From NCBI GenBank assembly GCA_039630355.1, contig JBCNVF010000099.1:1-38348 (forward strand): a stretch of DNA of 38,348 nt. The letters are read 5' to 3'. The DNA is from Brevinematia bacterium. GTDB taxonomy: Bacteria; Spirochaetota; Brevinematia; DTOW01. Made by a program: the position numbers and the translations under genes. This document shows, one piece after another, positions 17,644 to 26,493 of this stretch (the stretch's first letter is position 1; each line of letters opens with the position of its first letter). The notes beneath the pieces were generated by a model. The model was not told the DNA's origin. It saw only the letters and a program-made list of their open reading frames with translations, and did not search any database.

Positions 17644-20600
17644 ATGGTTGGCAAATCCAAGATTCTGGGTGAGTTTGGAGAAAGACTATATAACAAAGCC
17701 TTAAAGAAGCTGGAAGGAGCTCAGGTTGAAAACATAGAGTTTACTTCAGAGGATCATAGTATAAGAATTTCTGGAAAAATTCAAGATGGGGAAGAAGTGT
17801 TTTTCACAGAGGTTGTAATAGATGCAACTTCTGACAACATAATAGATTTTAGATGTTCGTGTAATGAAGAATGTGAGCATGTTGTAATGTTACTTTTAAG
17901 CTCAAGTAACCAGGATAAAGAAGAAATAATTAGCAGAATGAGAAAATTCAACTCTGAAAAAAGGCTTTTACCCTTAGAAGTATTACTTGATTTTTCACAC
18001 CTAAAGCTACTCTCTGTCATAAGGGTGAGATTTGACCTTGCGGATAAGAAGCTTGCGAGAAGTCCTAAGAACTACATATACGAATATATAGTAGACGATG
18101 TTAAGACTGTGAAAGTAACTCCAGAGGATGATAAGTTTCTTAGATACCTTATCTCCGAAAACAATGTCTACACCTATCCTGATGAAGGAATTAGTCTTTC
18201 AATGAGCCAGTTTCTTAGGATGGTAGAACTTATTAAGGAACATCCTAGGGTATATATCTATCCGTCCCATGAAAAATTGATTGTAAGTAATAAGGTCTTT
18301 GTCCCTAAGCTTAGAGTGGTTTATGAAAGTGTAGATGGTATAAAGAAACTGAAAATTCAAACCGAGGAGGATTACTCAGATGTATACGTAATAGCGAATG
18401 GAAACGAGAAGAGAGTTCTTAGGGGTAATGAGCTTTATGTATTTGACAACCCTATTCCGATAGAGAATTGGTTGGCAATTCTTGAGAATAAGTTCAAGAT
18501 TAGTGAGAAGGAGTTTCCGAAATTTTTCGGTAAATTCTATGAACTATTGTCAAATTCTTCACTTTTAAAGCTTAGTGAAGAGATTGATATAAGTAAGCCG
18601 GTAATAGTTGATGTAAAAGACTTAGAAGTGAAGCTATACCTTGATTACAATGAGAGTATTGAAAAACTTTACTGGGAACCGATCATTGTGCTTAAAAACA
18701 AAGAGGTTAGAATAAAAGACATTTTTGATGTTTTAGTTAACCACATTGAGATTGATAGAAACCATTTTGTAAGTGATCTTAAGGCACTGAGGCAGGTGAT
18801 ATTAAATGAACTTTATGAGATAGGGATGAAGGAATACCTTCTCTCCTTGAGCAATCCAAGTCAGTATATCCCAATAGACAAGGAAAGTTTTGTAAAAAAA
18901 ATCTTAGTCAACTACACCCTATGGAAGAATAGGGTTGAACTATCAAACAGAACAAAACTATTAGTTCCTATAGAGGTTGAAATAGTCTTTGATATTGATA
19001 TTTCTACTGAAAGTAGGACCAACTTCAAGTTTCAATTTAAGGTCTTTTTCATAGAGGTGGGTTCAAAGAACATAGTAAAAGAGGTTAGTGTAGAATCTTT
19101 TATCAAAAACTTTTCAAGCTTACCCAGCAGTGGTGTTATTGAGGTTGGTGGTAGATACTTCAAGATAACGAACGTCACTGAAGTTCAGAACATACTAAAT
19201 AGGATAAAAGACATAGCCTTAGATGACAAAAGTGAGAGCACCCTGATAAGGCTTATTAGAATACTCTCTCTTGAAGATGAACTGTTAGAGGATAAACTAA
19301 TAAATGTTCTGAGAGTGAGGAAAGATGAAACTGTGGAGAGACTGAAAGCAGATATGAAGACGATGGGCAGAGGAATAGAAATTGACATACCTGCTGAGAT
19401 AAGAGATGTAATAAGAGAGTATCAGAAGACAGGGTATTATTGGTTAAATTTCTTGTATAGAAACAGTTTTGGTGGCATCTTAGCCGATGATATGGGGCTG
19501 GGGAAGACTTTACAAGCTTTGGCATTTATAAAGGGTATTAGAGAGTTTAGCAAAAAGTTTCCTTCATTGGTTATCTGTCCAACTTCACTTACTCACAACT
19601 GGGCTAGAGAGATAGATAAATTCTTCCCGGGTATGAGATATGCGGTAGTCTCAGGAAAACCAAAGGAAAGAGAGGAAATATTGAATAACTATAGTAACTA
19701 CGATGTTATAATAACCTCTTATGCACTGCTTAGAAACGATGTGGAAATGTATGCTGACAGAGAGTTTGAAGTTGTAATAGTTGATGAGGCTCAGTATATA
19801 AAAAACAAGGAAGCAAAGATAACAAAGTTTGTTAAGCTTCTAAACTCAAGAATAAAAGTTGCATTAACTGGAACGCCAATAGAAAACTCTGTTTCAGATT
19901 TGTGGTCAATTTTTGACTTTATAATGCCAGGTATGTTAGGTAGTTACCAAACATTTATTGAAAAGTACTCTAATCCTGAGAATTACGGGGAACTAGCGAA
20001 GAAAATCTCGTATTTTGTGTTAAGAAGGAAGAAAGAGGATGTGCTTAGGGAATTACCAAGTAAGATTGAGCAAAACATCTTTGTACCTTTATCTCCTGAA
20101 CAAAGCGAGATATACGATAGAATGGTAAGAGAGATCAAACTGAACATTCTTAAACAAGTCGGGGAATTTGGTTTCGAAAAATCAAAAATGCATATTCTCT
20201 CCGCCCTGACTAAATTAAGACAGGTATGCAATCACCCATATCTTATATCTGAAGATTACAGAGACATAAAGTCCGGAAAGATGGAACTTCTAATGGACTT
20301 ATTGGATGACGCCATTGAAGGTGGGCATAAGGTCTTAGTATTTTCACAGTTTGTTGAAATGCTGAAAATAATAAGAGAAGAGTTTGAAAATCAAGGTATA
20401 AAATACTCCTACCTTGATGGTTCAACTAAAAACAGGCAGAAGGTTATAGATGAGTTTAATAGCAAAGATGACATAAAAGTCTTTCTTATAAGTCTAAAGG
20501 CCGGGGGATTTGGCATAAATCTAACCTCTGCAGATATAGTAATACTCTATGACCCTTGGTGGAATCCGATGATAGAGAGGCAGGCTATGGACAGAGTCCA

Positions 20601-20778
20601 TAGAATAGGGCAAACAAAAACAGTGAATGTTTATAAATTGATCTCCGAAAACACAATTGAAGAAAAAATTCTGTCTCTACAGGAAAGCAAAAGAATTATT
20701 TTCTCTAGTGTCATAGAAGCAAGTTCTTCCTTGCTATCGTCAATGACGTGGGAAGATGTGAAATCTTTACTTGAGTAG
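17644..20778 (+). CDS. SNF2-family helicase with SWIM zinc finger
   Basis: This is a Swi2/Snf2 (HepA/RapA-like) ATPase of 1044 aa, expected to translocate on double-stranded DNA and remodel protein-DNA complexes. An N-terminal SWIM finger, FRCSCNEECEHVVMLLL (CxCx3CxH near residues 70-77), is typical of bacterial SNF2 proteins. A long poorly conserved middle region (about 100-590) follows. The ATPase has GILADDMGLGKTLQALAF (Walker A, near 610-627), VVIVDEAQYIKN (motif II), ALTGTPIENS (III), LRQVCNHPYL, KVLVFSQF (IV), SLKAGGFGINLTSAD (V) and DRVHRIGQTK (VI). GGTGG upstream of the ATG may serve as ribosome-binding site. It is a single-gene unit converging on lptB. No restriction or defence genes flank it. 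Confidence 0.93.
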   Translation: MVGKSKILGEFGERLYNKALKKLEGAQVENIEFTSEDHSIRISGKIQDGEEVFFTEVVIDATSDNIIDFRCSCNEECEHVVMLLLSSSNQDKEEIISRMRKFNSEKRLLPLEVLLDFSHLKLLSVIRVRFDLADKKLARSPKNYIYEYIVDDVKTVKVTPEDDKFLRYLISENNVYTYPDEGISLSMSQFLRMVELIKEHPRVYIYPSHEKLIVSNKVFVPKLRVVYESVDGIKKLKIQTEEDYSDVYVIANGNEKRVLRGNELYVFDNPIPIENWLAILENKFKISEKEFPKFFGKFYELLSNSSLLKLSEEIDISKPVIVDVKDLEVKLYLDYNESIEKLYWEPIIVLKNKEVRIKDIFDVLVNHIEIDRNHFVSDLKALRQVILNELYEIGMKEYLLSLSNPSQYIPIDKESFVKKILVNYTLWKNRVELSNRTKLLVPIEVEIVFDIDISTESRTNFKFQFKVFFIEVGSKNIVKEVSVESFIKNFSSLPSSGVIEVGGRYFKITNVTEVQNILNRIKDIALDDKSESTLIRLIRILSLEDELLEDKLINVLRVRKDETVERLKADMKTMGRGIEIDIPAEIRDVIREYQKTGYYWLNFLYRNSFGGILADDMGLGKTLQALAFIKGIREFSKKFPSLVICPTSLTHNWAREIDKFFPGMRYAVVSGKPKEREEILNNYSNYDVIITSYALLRNDVEMYADREFEVVIVDEAQYIKNKEAKITKFVKLLNSRIKVALTGTPIENSVSDLWSIFDFIMPGMLGSYQTFIEKYSNPENYGELAKKISYFVLRRKKEDVLRELPSKIEQNIFVPLSPEQSEIYDRMVREIKLNILKQVGEFGFEKSKMHILSALTKLRQVCNHPYLISEDYRDIKSGKMELLMDLLDDAIEGGHKVLVFSQFVEMLKIIREEFENQGIKYSYLDGSTKNRQKVIDEFNSKDDIKVFLISLKAGGFGINLTSADIVILYDPWWNPMIERQAMDRVHRIGQTKTVNVYKLISENTIEEKILSLQESKRIIFSSVIEASSSLLSSMTWEDVKSLLE

Positions 20779-20791
20779 TTACATTTAGTAG

Positions 20792-21517
20792 TTACATTTC
20801 AAACGAATGTCCTAAATAGATCTCTCTGGCTTTCGGGTCATTTATTAACATATTTGCATCACCTTCTATAAGTATTTCTCCATTGTGTATTATATAAGCT
20901 CTATCAACTATCTTAAGCGTTTCTCTGACATTGTGGTCAGTTACTAGTACTCCAATTCCTTTATCCTCCTTAAGTCTTCTAATGATAGTCTGTATATCAT
21001 TTATAGCTATGGGATCTATTCCAGTAAAAGGTTCATCCAGGAGAAGAAAGGAAGGCTCTAAAGCTATTATTCTTGCAACTTCTAATCTTCTTTTTTCACC
21101 ACCTGATAGAGACATTGCTAGATTTTTCCTTACCTTAGTAAGTCCCATATACTCAAGTACTTCTTCAGTTTTGGTTCTCAGTTCTTTGCCAGAGATTCCT
21201 TTAAGTTCAAGCACGGCTTTTACATTATCCTCTACCGAAAGAGACCTAAATACTGAGTGTTCCTGAGGTAAGTAACCTATTCCCAATTGGGCCCTTTTGT
21301 ATATAGGCCAAGTAGTTATATTCTTGTTGTCAAAGAATATATTACCACCATCAGGTGATACTATTCCTACTATCATATAAAAAGTAGTTGTTTTTCCGGA
21401 ACCATTTGGTCCGAGAAAACCAACAACTTCACCCTTCTCTATCTCCAGAGATATTCCATTAACCACAAATCTTCTATTGTATTGCTTGTAGACCTTATCT
21501 ACCCTAAGCTTACTCAT
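20792..21517 (-). CDS. lptB: LPS export ABC transporter ATP-binding protein
   Basis: This is the cytoplasmic ATPase of the LptB2FGC complex, which extracts lipopolysaccharide from the inner membrane. The 241-aa product has Walker A GPNGSGKTTTFYMIVG, Q-loop GYLPQE, ABC signature LSGGEKRRLEVAR, Walker B LLLDEPFTGIDPIA and switch His VTDHNVRE. The spacing and the text PDGGNIFFD fit LptB rather than LivF. The ATG at 21517 (MSKLRVDKVYKQY) matches family starts. An in-frame ATG at 21538 would add 7 residues. No Shine-Dalgarno sequence is present; TATCAT lies 6 nt before the ATG. The permeases are not adjacent; the pair at 30.5-32.4 kb is a candidate. Confidence 0.93.
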   Translation of the reverse strand: MSKLRVDKVYKQYNRRFVVNGISLEIEKGEVVGFLGPNGSGKTTTFYMIVGIVSPDGGNIFFDNKNITTWPIYKRAQLGIGYLPQEHSVFRSLSVEDNVKAVLELKGISGKELRTKTEEVLEYMGLTKVRKNLAMSLSGGEKRRLEVARIIALEPSFLLLDEPFTGIDPIAINDIQTIIRRLKEDKGIGVLVTDHNVRETLKIVDRAYIIHNGEILIEGDANMLINDPKAREIYLGHSFEM

Positions 21518-21523
21518 AACAGA

Positions 21524-21553
21524 ATGATAATTAAACAAACTAAGCTTTTTCTA
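21524..21553 (-). promoter_or_regulatory. lptB promoter (leaderless type)
   Basis: On the minus strand TAGAAA (21548-21553), an 18-nt spacer and TATCAT (21524-21529) are followed by 6 nt and the ATG. The -35 is weak. The -10 distance matches that of cutA and nfi. Confidence 0.45.
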
Positions 21554-21678
21554 GTTATCTGCGATATGGATAGTTCTTGTATGTACTCGGCATCTAGGTT
21601 TACAGATATTGTATTCTACTTGTGCAATAGAAGTTTGAGTTATTTGAATTTCAGTTTGATATTACCAAAAGTTTTTAT

Positions 21679-21708
21679 TAAAATTTTATGCGTAAAATTT
21701 TAAGGAGG
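21679..21708 (+). promoter_or_regulatory. speD leader hairpin abutting the Shine-Dalgarno sequence
   Basis: TAAAATTTTA-TGCG-TAAAATTTTA is a perfect 10-bp stem with a TGCG loop (21679-21702). AGGAGG follows it at 21703-21708. An all-A/U stem beside the ribosome-binding site could influence speD translation or mRNA stability. Confidence 0.5.
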
Positions 21709-21720
21709 TGAGAGGAAAAG

Positions 21721-22146
21721 ATGGAAAAGATAACTTCTCTTGGTAAACATCTTCTTGTTGAATACTATGATTGTGATGTTGATGTTCTTGACAGTGTGGA
21801 TGAAATAAGAGGAGCTATGGTTAAAGCAGCAAAGCTTTCTGGTGCTACTGTGATCAATGACACTTTCCATCATTTCAGTCCTTTTGGTGTAAGTGGTGTT
21901 GTAGTAATTGCAGAATCTCATCTGGCTATACATACCTGGCCAGAACATAAGTTTGCTGCGGTTGATCTCTTCACTTGTGGTGAAGATGTAGATCCTTGGA
22001 TAGGTTTCAGGTATCTTAAGGAAGTGCTAAAGTCTAAGTATTTTACAGTGATGGAGATGAGAAGAGGACTAATAGACGCAAAGGATGGAAAACTACTTTT
22101 TAAACCAGTATCCTCAGAAGAAACTCTGCCGTCCAATAAGATATGA
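21721..22146 (+). CDS. speD: S-adenosylmethionine decarboxylase proenzyme
   Basis: SpeD makes decarboxylated S-adenosylmethionine, the aminopropyl donor for spermidine. It is the short bacterial/archaeal type (141 aa) that self-cleaves to a pyruvoyl enzyme. The processing site is Glu65-Ser66 in [20 protein letters not shown]. The catalytic His and Cys contexts are [11 protein letters not shown] and [13 protein letters not shown] strong AAGGAGGT lies about 11 nt before the ATG, with an A/T-rich hairpin directly upstream. No speE (aminopropyltransferase) gene is adjacent. It is divergent from lptB and converges on lpxB. Confidence 0.96.
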   Translation: MEKITSLGKHLLVEYYDCDVDVLDSVDEIRGAMVKAAKLSGATVINDTFHHFSPFGVSGVVVIAESHLAIHTWPEHKFAAVDLFTCGEDVDPWIGFRYLKEVLKSKYFTVMEMRRGLIDAKDGKLLFKPVSSEETLPSNKI

Positions 22147-22199
22147 CTGGCTGAAGGTGAAAGAAATAAAAGTTCCAAGAGAAGGTTTTTAGCTTTAAA

Positions 22200-23354
22200 T
22201 TAGCTTAGTCCCAAACATTTCTTTATTTCTTTTACAGTTTTGTCTATAGCCCCAGGTTTGTATTCATTCTTTATCTTTTCAAGTTTATCCTTGGTTGTTT
22301 TAATGTAGTTCTCGTCCAACATGGTTTCAACAAGAGCTAATATGTTCCTAGGATTAACCTTGTTTTGAAGTAGTTCAGGGTAAATTTGTTCACCAAGGAG
22401 AATGTTAGGTAGAGATATAAACTTACTTCTTACAACTCTTTTTCCTATTTCAAATGTTAGCTTTGACACTTTGTACAAGACTATTGCTGGTTTCTCTAAA
22501 AGAGCGAGCTCCAGAGTTACTGTTCCGGATGTAACTATTGCTAAGTCACATATGTCATATAGCGCAAAGTCTTTGGGGTTATCAAATACCTTTACATACT
22601 CATCCAGTTTGAACTTCTGGATTTTGTTAATAATGTAATTTGTGAAAGCTCCGTGAGAAACAATAGTATAAAACTCAAATTCGTTGGCATTCAGGTTAGA
22701 TTTACCTGAAACTATGCATTTTACCGTTTCTAGCATTGGGGTAAACAACCTTCTCACTTCCTGTTTCCTACTTCCAGGGAGCAGTAGGATCTTTTTCTTG
22801 CCTTTGGTAAAGAAATCTAAGTATTTCTCCTTAGAGGAGTAGTTTTTAACTACCCTATCCACTATAGGGTTTCCTACGAAAACGGCATTATCGGAGACTT
22901 TGTGGTAGATTTCATAATCATCCTTGAAGGTGCATATTATTTTGTCGCAATACTTTGCTATCTTATACTTTACATTCTCATTCCACACTGATACCATTGG
23001 GGGGAAATAGTATACAATCTTTAGCCCCATTTTCTTACAAATCTTTGCAAACGGAATGTTGAATCCTTGGTTATCAACCAAGACTACTAGATTTGGGTGA
23101 TTTTTCTTAAGATAGTTGACTATCTTTCTTAGCAATATAAGTTTTGGGAAGATATACTTCAGCGATTCAGAAAACCCTACTGCGCTTGAAATACTTTCAT
23201 CCGTGCCAGTAATATTTATCATACCAGACTCAATCATTTTGGGACCACCAACGCCTGTACATCTTATACCAATCTTGACAAGTTCTTCTATTACTTCGCT
23301 TGCGCTAATATCCCCGGAGACTTCACCTGCTGAAAAGAATACCTCAATACTCAC
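22200..23354 (-). CDS. lpxB: Lipid-A-disaccharide synthase (divergent)
   Basis: LpxB joins UDP-diacylglucosamine and lipid X to form the lipid A disaccharide at the inner membrane. The 384-aa product has FFSAGEVSGDISASEVI at the N-terminus, GVGGPKM, VFVGNPIVDRV, LLPGSRKQEVRRLF, the sugar-nucleotide site VTSGTVTLELALLEKPAIVLYK (seen in two parts) and LPNILLGEQIYPELLQ. Two usually conserved stretches differ: D-x-P-D-F-N reads DNQGFN, and the Trp-rich VWAW stretch reads VSVWNEN. The GTG at 23354 gives the usual short N-terminus; a TTG at 23378 would add 8 residues. It may be a single-gene unit. Confidence 0.9.
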   Translation of the reverse strand: MSIEVFFSAGEVSGDISASEVIEELVKIGIRCTGVGGPKMIESGMINITGTDESISSAVGFSESLKYIFPKLILLRKIVNYLKKNHPNLVVLVDNQGFNIPFAKICKKMGLKIVYYFPPMVSVWNENVKYKIAKYCDKIICTFKDDYEIYHKVSDNAVFVGNPIVDRVVKNYSSKEKYLDFFTKGKKKILLLPGSRKQEVRRLFTPMLETVKCIVSGKSNLNANEFEFYTIVSHGAFTNYIINKIQKFKLDEYVKVFDNPKDFALYDICDLAIVTSGTVTLELALLEKPAIVLYKVSKLTFEIGKRVVRSKFISLPNILLGEQIYPELLQNKVNPRNILALVETMLDENYIKTTKDKLEKIKNEYKPGAIDKTVKEIKKCLGLS

Positions 23355-23407
23355 GAGTTTATTTTTTACGATGTCCAAACTATCTTTCCAGAAGTAACAC
23401 TATTCTT

Positions 23408-23610
23408 CAATAAATTCCAAAGTTTAATAGTTAGGTGTGGTTTTTCTTACTTTTCTTGCAGTTCCTGTTGTGAGTGAGTAAAACTGTTTTCTCAATGGAA
23501 GCTGGAGGCTTAGTATAGAGTAATACTGTAGGGACTAAACTTTATTGAAGGTTTTTCATTAACTTTTGGTAAGTCTAAAGTTTCAATCTCTAGCTTACCT
23601 ACTCATAGGT
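23408..23610 (+). repeat. Dispersed intergenic repeat, full but diverged copy
   Basis: It begins CAATAAATTCCAAAG, then TTAGGTGTGGTTTTTCTTAC, TTCTTGCAGTTCC and a diverged centre. It ends near AGCTTACCTACTCATAGG, matching the right end of the 16101 copy. The central hairpin is largely lost. It lies in the 495-bp gap between lpxB and tRNA-Ser. Confidence 0.65.
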
Positions 23611-23849
23611 GGTGGTGAGGTAGAGAATAAAGTGAGTAAGGAGTATGTAGACTTGAAAGAGTAATGCACTTGTTGCAAAAGGTGAGTTGGTACTTGAGTT
23701 GGAAAAAATAGGGTTATTGAAATTGAAAGTAGATTTTGAAATGAAGTGTTTTGTATAATATCTTGTGCTAAGGGCTTCAGAGCCTAAAGACAATTGAAGA
23801 ACTTTGGTGTAGAGTGGAAGAAGATGATAGATTAGGTTGCCATTTTCTT
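23611..23849. other. Leader region of tRNA-Ser
   Basis: No ORF is supported. A TATAAT lies at 23754-23759 without a convincing -35, and GGCT-TCAG-AGCC forms a short hairpin near 23771-23782. The tRNA promoter is probably here but cannot be fixed. Confidence 0.3.
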
Positions 23850-23937
23850 GGAGAGGTGCCAGAGCGGTCTATTGGGGCAGACTCGAAATCTGCTGTTCTC
23901 CTTCGGGGAACCGCGGGTTCAAATCCCGCCCTCTCCG
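23850..23937 (+). tRNA. tRNA-Ser (anticodon CGA)
   Basis: This is an 88-nt class II tRNA. The acceptor stem GGAGAGG pairs with CCTCTCC, with discriminator G. The anticodon loop is CTCGAAA in a GCAGA/TCTGC stem. The variable arm (GTTCTCCTTCGGGGAAC) is long and pairs. The T arm is GCGGG-TTCAAAT-CCCGC. It reads UCG codons. CCA is not encoded. argC starts 4 nt after the 3' end. Confidence 0.97.
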
Positions 23938-23941
23938 AAGT

Positions 23942-24970
23942 ATGCGAAAAGTTAAAGTAGGTATAATAGGGGCTAGCGGATATACTGGAGCCGAACTTTT
24001 AAGAATACTCCAAAGACATAAAATGGTGGAGATAGTGTTAATAACCTCAAGAACTCTAGCTGGGGAAAAGGTTAGTAAAGTGTTTCCCGAATTTCCTTCC
24101 CTAAACCTTAGGTTCTCATCCACTGAAGAGGTAGCAAACAACTTAAGTAACGATGTTGTTGATGTTGTCTTTCTAACATTACCTCATGAACCAGCAATAG
24201 GTTTGGTTCATACTTTTTACTCAAAGGGGATAAAGGTTGTGGATCTAAGTGCTTCCTACAGATTCAAGAAGAGGGAAGTTTTTGAGAATACTTATGAAAT
24301 TCATCATCCCTACCCTGAACTTCTACAAAAATCTGTGTGGGGCTTACCTGAACTTTTTAGAGAAACCATAAAAAACGCAGAAATCATTGGGAATCCAGGA
24401 TGTTATCCTACTTCCATAGCTATTGGATTGATACCCCTAAGGGAAATCAAGGAAAAAGTGGACCTTGAGAACATTATAATTGACTCTAAATCCGGAATCT
24501 CAGGAAAAGGGAGAAAGGTCTCGGAAGACTCAATATTTGTAGAGCATAACGAAAACTTTTACGCTTATGGCATACCAGCTCACAGGCATACACCGGAAAT
24601 TGAACAGTTTATAGAGTTTAACTTTGGAAAGAAGGTTAGTGTTGTTTTTGTTCCACATGTTGTTCCAATGGATAGAGGTATATTTTCTTCCATATATGTA
24701 TCTGCAGAAAACATATCGCAAAAAACCCTGGAAGAACTATACCATTCTTACTACGATAAGGAGCCTTTTATATATGTTATAGACACCATCCCACAAACAA
24801 AGTGGATCTCTCATACCAACAACTGCATGGTTTTTGTAAAATATCTTGAAAGGAAAAGTAAAATTGTAATCTTCTCTGCGATTGATAACTTAGTAAAGGG
24901 AGCTTCGGGCCAAGCAGTGCAGAATATGAACATTATGTTTGGTATTGATGAAACAGAGGGGTTGGTTTGA
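23942..24970 (+). CDS. argC: N-acetyl-gamma-glutamyl-phosphate reductase
   Basis: ArgC reduces N-acetylglutamyl phosphate to the semialdehyde in arginine synthesis. The 342-aa product starts MRKVKVGIIGASGYTGAELL, the NADP-binding loop. The catalytic Cys is in GNPGCYPTSIAIGL (about residue 152), and AHRHTPEIEQF carries the active-site His. VFVPHVVPMDRGI and DNLVKGASGQAVQNMN are also typical. The frame extends upstream through tRNA-Ser, but that part is the tRNA. The ATG at 23942 is 4 nt after the tRNA 3' end and no Shine-Dalgarno sequence is possible after tRNA cleavage. argJ lies about 4 kb away. Confidence 0.96.
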   Translation: MRKVKVGIIGASGYTGAELLRILQRHKMVEIVLITSRTLAGEKVSKVFPEFPSLNLRFSSTEEVANNLSNDVVDVVFLTLPHEPAIGLVHTFYSKGIKVVDLSASYRFKKREVFENTYEIHHPYPELLQKSVWGLPELFRETIKNAEIIGNPGCYPTSIAIGLIPLREIKEKVDLENIIIDSKSGISGKGRKVSEDSIFVEHNENFYAYGIPAHRHTPEIEQFIEFNFGKKVSVVFVPHVVPMDRGIFSSIYVSAENISQKTLEELYHSYYDKEPFIYVIDTIPQTKWISHTNNCMVFVKYLERKSKIVIFSAIDNLVKGASGQAVQNMNIMFGIDETEGLV

Positions 24971-25030
24971 GAGCACAAATTCTTTAATCTGACAGTTGGA
25001 CTATAATCACAGAACTTTACTTCATACCAA

Positions 25031-25120
25031 GCATCTTAGGTACTTATCAAGAGGAGTATTTACCCAGTCCCGATAGGGACTGCGAGAGTAGTGAAAAGAA
25101 AGACTACATCATGATTATTG
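25031..25120 (-). repeat. Dispersed intergenic repeat, copy with perfect hairpin
   Basis: This reverse-oriented copy lies in the argC/miaB gap. It contains GGAGTATTTACC, then the perfect hairpin CAGTCCC-GATA-GGGACTG (25065-25082) and GCGAGAGTAG. The left end is reduced to ATTATTGG near 25113-25120. The segment CTTAGGTACTTATCAAGAGG matches the flank of the same core at 16170-16200 in reverse. Confidence 0.7.
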
Positions 25121-25130
25121 GGTACAGAAG

Positions 25131-25159
25131 TAGAAAATTTATCTACGGTGTCTTATAAT
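25131..25159 (+). promoter_or_regulatory. miaB promoter
   Basis: TAGAAA (25131-25136), a 17-nt spacer and a perfect TATAAT (25154-25159) lie 15 nt before the ATG. The mRNA leader would be only 8-9 nt, with no Shine-Dalgarno sequence. Confidence 0.5.
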
Positions 25160-25174
25160 TAAAACTCAGGCACT

Positions 25175-26470
25175 ATGAAGTTTTTCATTGAAACATACGG
25201 ATGTCAAATGAATCTCTCCGATTCGTTTGAACTTAAAAAGCTACTGGAGGACAACGGACTGGAAGAATCACAGAGTGAAGAAGAAGCTGATGCGATAATA
25301 GTAAATACCTGTAGTGTGAGAAACACTGCAGAAGAGAGAGTATTTGGAAGGCTAGGATTCCTTAAAGGGCTGAAGAACAAAAAGCCAAATCTAAAAATAT
25401 ACGTGATTGGGTGTATGGCTCAGTTGTGGGGGAAAGAGTTGTTTAGCAAAGCTCCACACATAGACGGTGTTTTCGGAACATACAATCGTAGCAAAGTAGT
25501 TCAACACCTTCTTGCTAAAGACAGTTATGTCGTTGATGTTAGTATGGATAGATACGAATTTCTTCCACCTTCCGTTGATTACCAATTTCCGTTTAAGGCT
25601 TCCGTAACGGTGATTCACGGCTGTAATCATGCTTGCACTTACTGTGTAGTTCCCAAAACTAGAGGCAGGGAGGTAAGCAGACCGTTAAACGAAATAGTTG
25701 AAAATATAAAGAAATTGGTTGATGAAGGAGTAGTTGATGTCCAGCTTCTTGGTCAAAATATAAACTCCTATGGCAGAGATATTGGCACAAGTTTTAAAGA
25801 ACTCTTGAAGGAGGTAAATAAAATAGAAGGACTAAGGAGAATAAGCTTTTTAACCTCTCATCCAGTAAACTTTACCGAGGATCTTATAGATACTATCTCC
25901 GAACTTGATAAGGTGTATAGATATTTCCATCTGCCAGTCCAGAGTGGTTCCAACAAGATTCTTAAACTTATGAGGAGAGGGTATACTCGCGAAAAATACC
26001 TAAAGTTGATTGAATATCTTAGAAAAAAAATACCCGATGCATCAGTTTCAACAGATATAATTGTTGGTTTCCCTTATGAAACCGAAGAGGATTTTAACTC
26101 TACTTTGGATCTAGTTAAAGAGGTAAGATTTGACTTTGCGTATATGTTTGTATTTAACCCTAGAAGAGGCACAATATCAGCGGAAATGCAAGAACAGGTT
26201 CCAGAAGAAATAAAAACTGAGAGGATACAGAAACTTGTAGCACTACAACATTCCATAAGCAAAGAAAATAACCTAAAGGATATTGGGAAGGAATTTGAGA
26301 TATTGGTTGAAGAAAAAGGGAGATACAAAGGGCAACTTTTGGGTAGAACTAGATACAACAAAATCGTTGCATTTGAGGGGAGAGAGAACCTCATAGGTAA
26401 GTTTATTAAGGTTAGAGTAGAAAGACTTTCGGGAAATACTTTAATAGGTAAAGTTGTAGTAAAATGCTAA
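25175..26470 (+). CDS. miaB: tRNA-2-methylthio-N6-dimethylallyladenosine synthase
   Basis: MiaB is a radical-SAM methylthiotransferase that adds a 2-methylthio group to i6A37 of tRNAs reading UNN codons. The 431-aa product has the N-terminal UPF0004 domain with its three cluster cysteines (ETYGCQMNLSDS, VNTCSVRNTAEER, VIGCMAQLWG). The radical-SAM CxxxCxxC follows in HGCNHACTYCVVPKTRGRE, then LLGQNINSYG and FHLPVQSGSNKILKLMRRGY. It ends in a TRAM RNA-binding domain (about 368-431). SVRNTAEERVFGRLG and the length favour MiaB over MtaB or RimO. The i6A-forming miaA is not in the window. Confidence 0.95.
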   Translation: MKFFIETYGCQMNLSDSFELKKLLEDNGLEESQSEEEADAIIVNTCSVRNTAEERVFGRLGFLKGLKNKKPNLKIYVIGCMAQLWGKELFSKAPHIDGVFGTYNRSKVVQHLLAKDSYVVDVSMDRYEFLPPSVDYQFPFKASVTVIHGCNHACTYCVVPKTRGREVSRPLNEIVENIKKLVDEGVVDVQLLGQNINSYGRDIGTSFKELLKEVNKIEGLRRISFLTSHPVNFTEDLIDTISELDKVYRYFHLPVQSGSNKILKLMRRGYTREKYLKLIEYLRKKIPDASVSTDIIVGFPYETEEDFNSTLDLVKEVRFDFAYMFVFNPRRGTISAEMQEQVPEEIKTERIQKLVALQHSISKENNLKDIGKEFEILVEEKGRYKGQLLGRTRYNKIVAFEGRENLIGKFIKVRVERLSGNTLIGKVVVKC

Positions 26471-26493
26471 CACTTTATCCGTTCTTAACTAAA

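Noticed and set aside
23837-23941. N-terminal extension of argC
   Set aside because: The extension is the translated tRNA-Ser. The family N-terminus begins at the ATG at 23942.
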